This document shows positions 5,389 to 5,485 of a DNA stretch of 5,485 bases, piece after piece; positions within the stretch are counted from its first letter, which is position 1; each line of letters starts with the position of its first letter. Position numbers and translations under genes: made by a program. Under the pieces are notes generated by a model, which was not told the DNA's origin, did no database searches, and worked only from the letters and a program-made list of their open reading frames with translations. Origin of the DNA: an uncultured Enorma sp. (lineage in GTDB: Bacteria; Actinomycetota; Coriobacteriia; Coriobacteriales; Coriobacteriaceae); the NCBI GenBank assembly GCA_905210055.1, contig CAJLVH010000132.1:1-5485 (forward strand). The letters run 5' to 3'.

Positions 5389-5485
5389 TTAATCGCGCCT
5401 GTAACAAATGGGTTTCGGGACTTGGAACGATGGCGAGCGCCGCCTGGGAACGGCATAATGGTGCACCACGAACCATCTATCGTCC
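5389..5485. other. Right-edge sequence without a supported gene
   Basis: No coding frame, RNA gene or clear promoter is visible in these 97 bases. A perfect 10-bp palindrome TGGTGCACCA lies at 5459-5468. The stretch may be the upstream region of a gene outside the window. Confidence 0.4.

Noticed and set aside
5305..5390. Rho-independent terminator
   Set aside because: The stem is very strong but no T-run follows on either strand. It is kept as a repeat with a possible transcript-end role only.

Overview
The window is GC-rich and densely coding. It holds one co-directional plus-strand operon that runs off the left edge and ends about 230 bases before the right edge. High GC, short gene gaps, AGGAGG-type ribosome sites and GTCCCC-type intergenic repeats suggest a Gram-positive actinobacterium. 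My best guess is the Coriobacteriia (Eggerthella/Slackia-like gut anaerobes). This is inference from style, with no marker gene to confirm it.

Layout: (1) positions 1-959, the C-terminal two thirds of a free-standing amino-acid adenylation protein (DltA/NRPS A-domain type). (2) 959-2260, a fold-type III PLP-dependent decarboxylase of the group that includes BtrK, the carrier-protein-dependent glutamyl decarboxylase of butirosin synthesis. (3) 2325-2558, a small phosphopantetheine carrier protein. (4) 2568-4169, a membrane-bound O-acyltransferase (MBOAT, DltB/AlgI type) with a C-terminal Y-x-x-F tail. (5) 4274-5257, a membrane-anchored SGNH-hydrolase-like protein in the DltD position. Positions 5258-5485 hold no gene I can support. 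They contain a perfect 29-bp inverted repeat plus extra direct copies of its core, which looks like a REP-type element.

Taken together this is a Dlt-like envelope acylation system with an added decarboxylase. The adenylation protein would activate an amino acid and load it on the carrier protein. The MBOAT would move the acyl group through the membrane, and the SGNH protein would complete transfer to a surface polymer. The decarboxylase is the unusual part. By analogy with BtrK it could convert a carrier-bound, side-chain-linked amino acid to an achiral omega-amino acyl group (for example glutamate to 4-aminobutyrate), so the polymer would receive an amine other than D-alanine. The enzyme families are clear from sequence; the substrate and the polymer are not.
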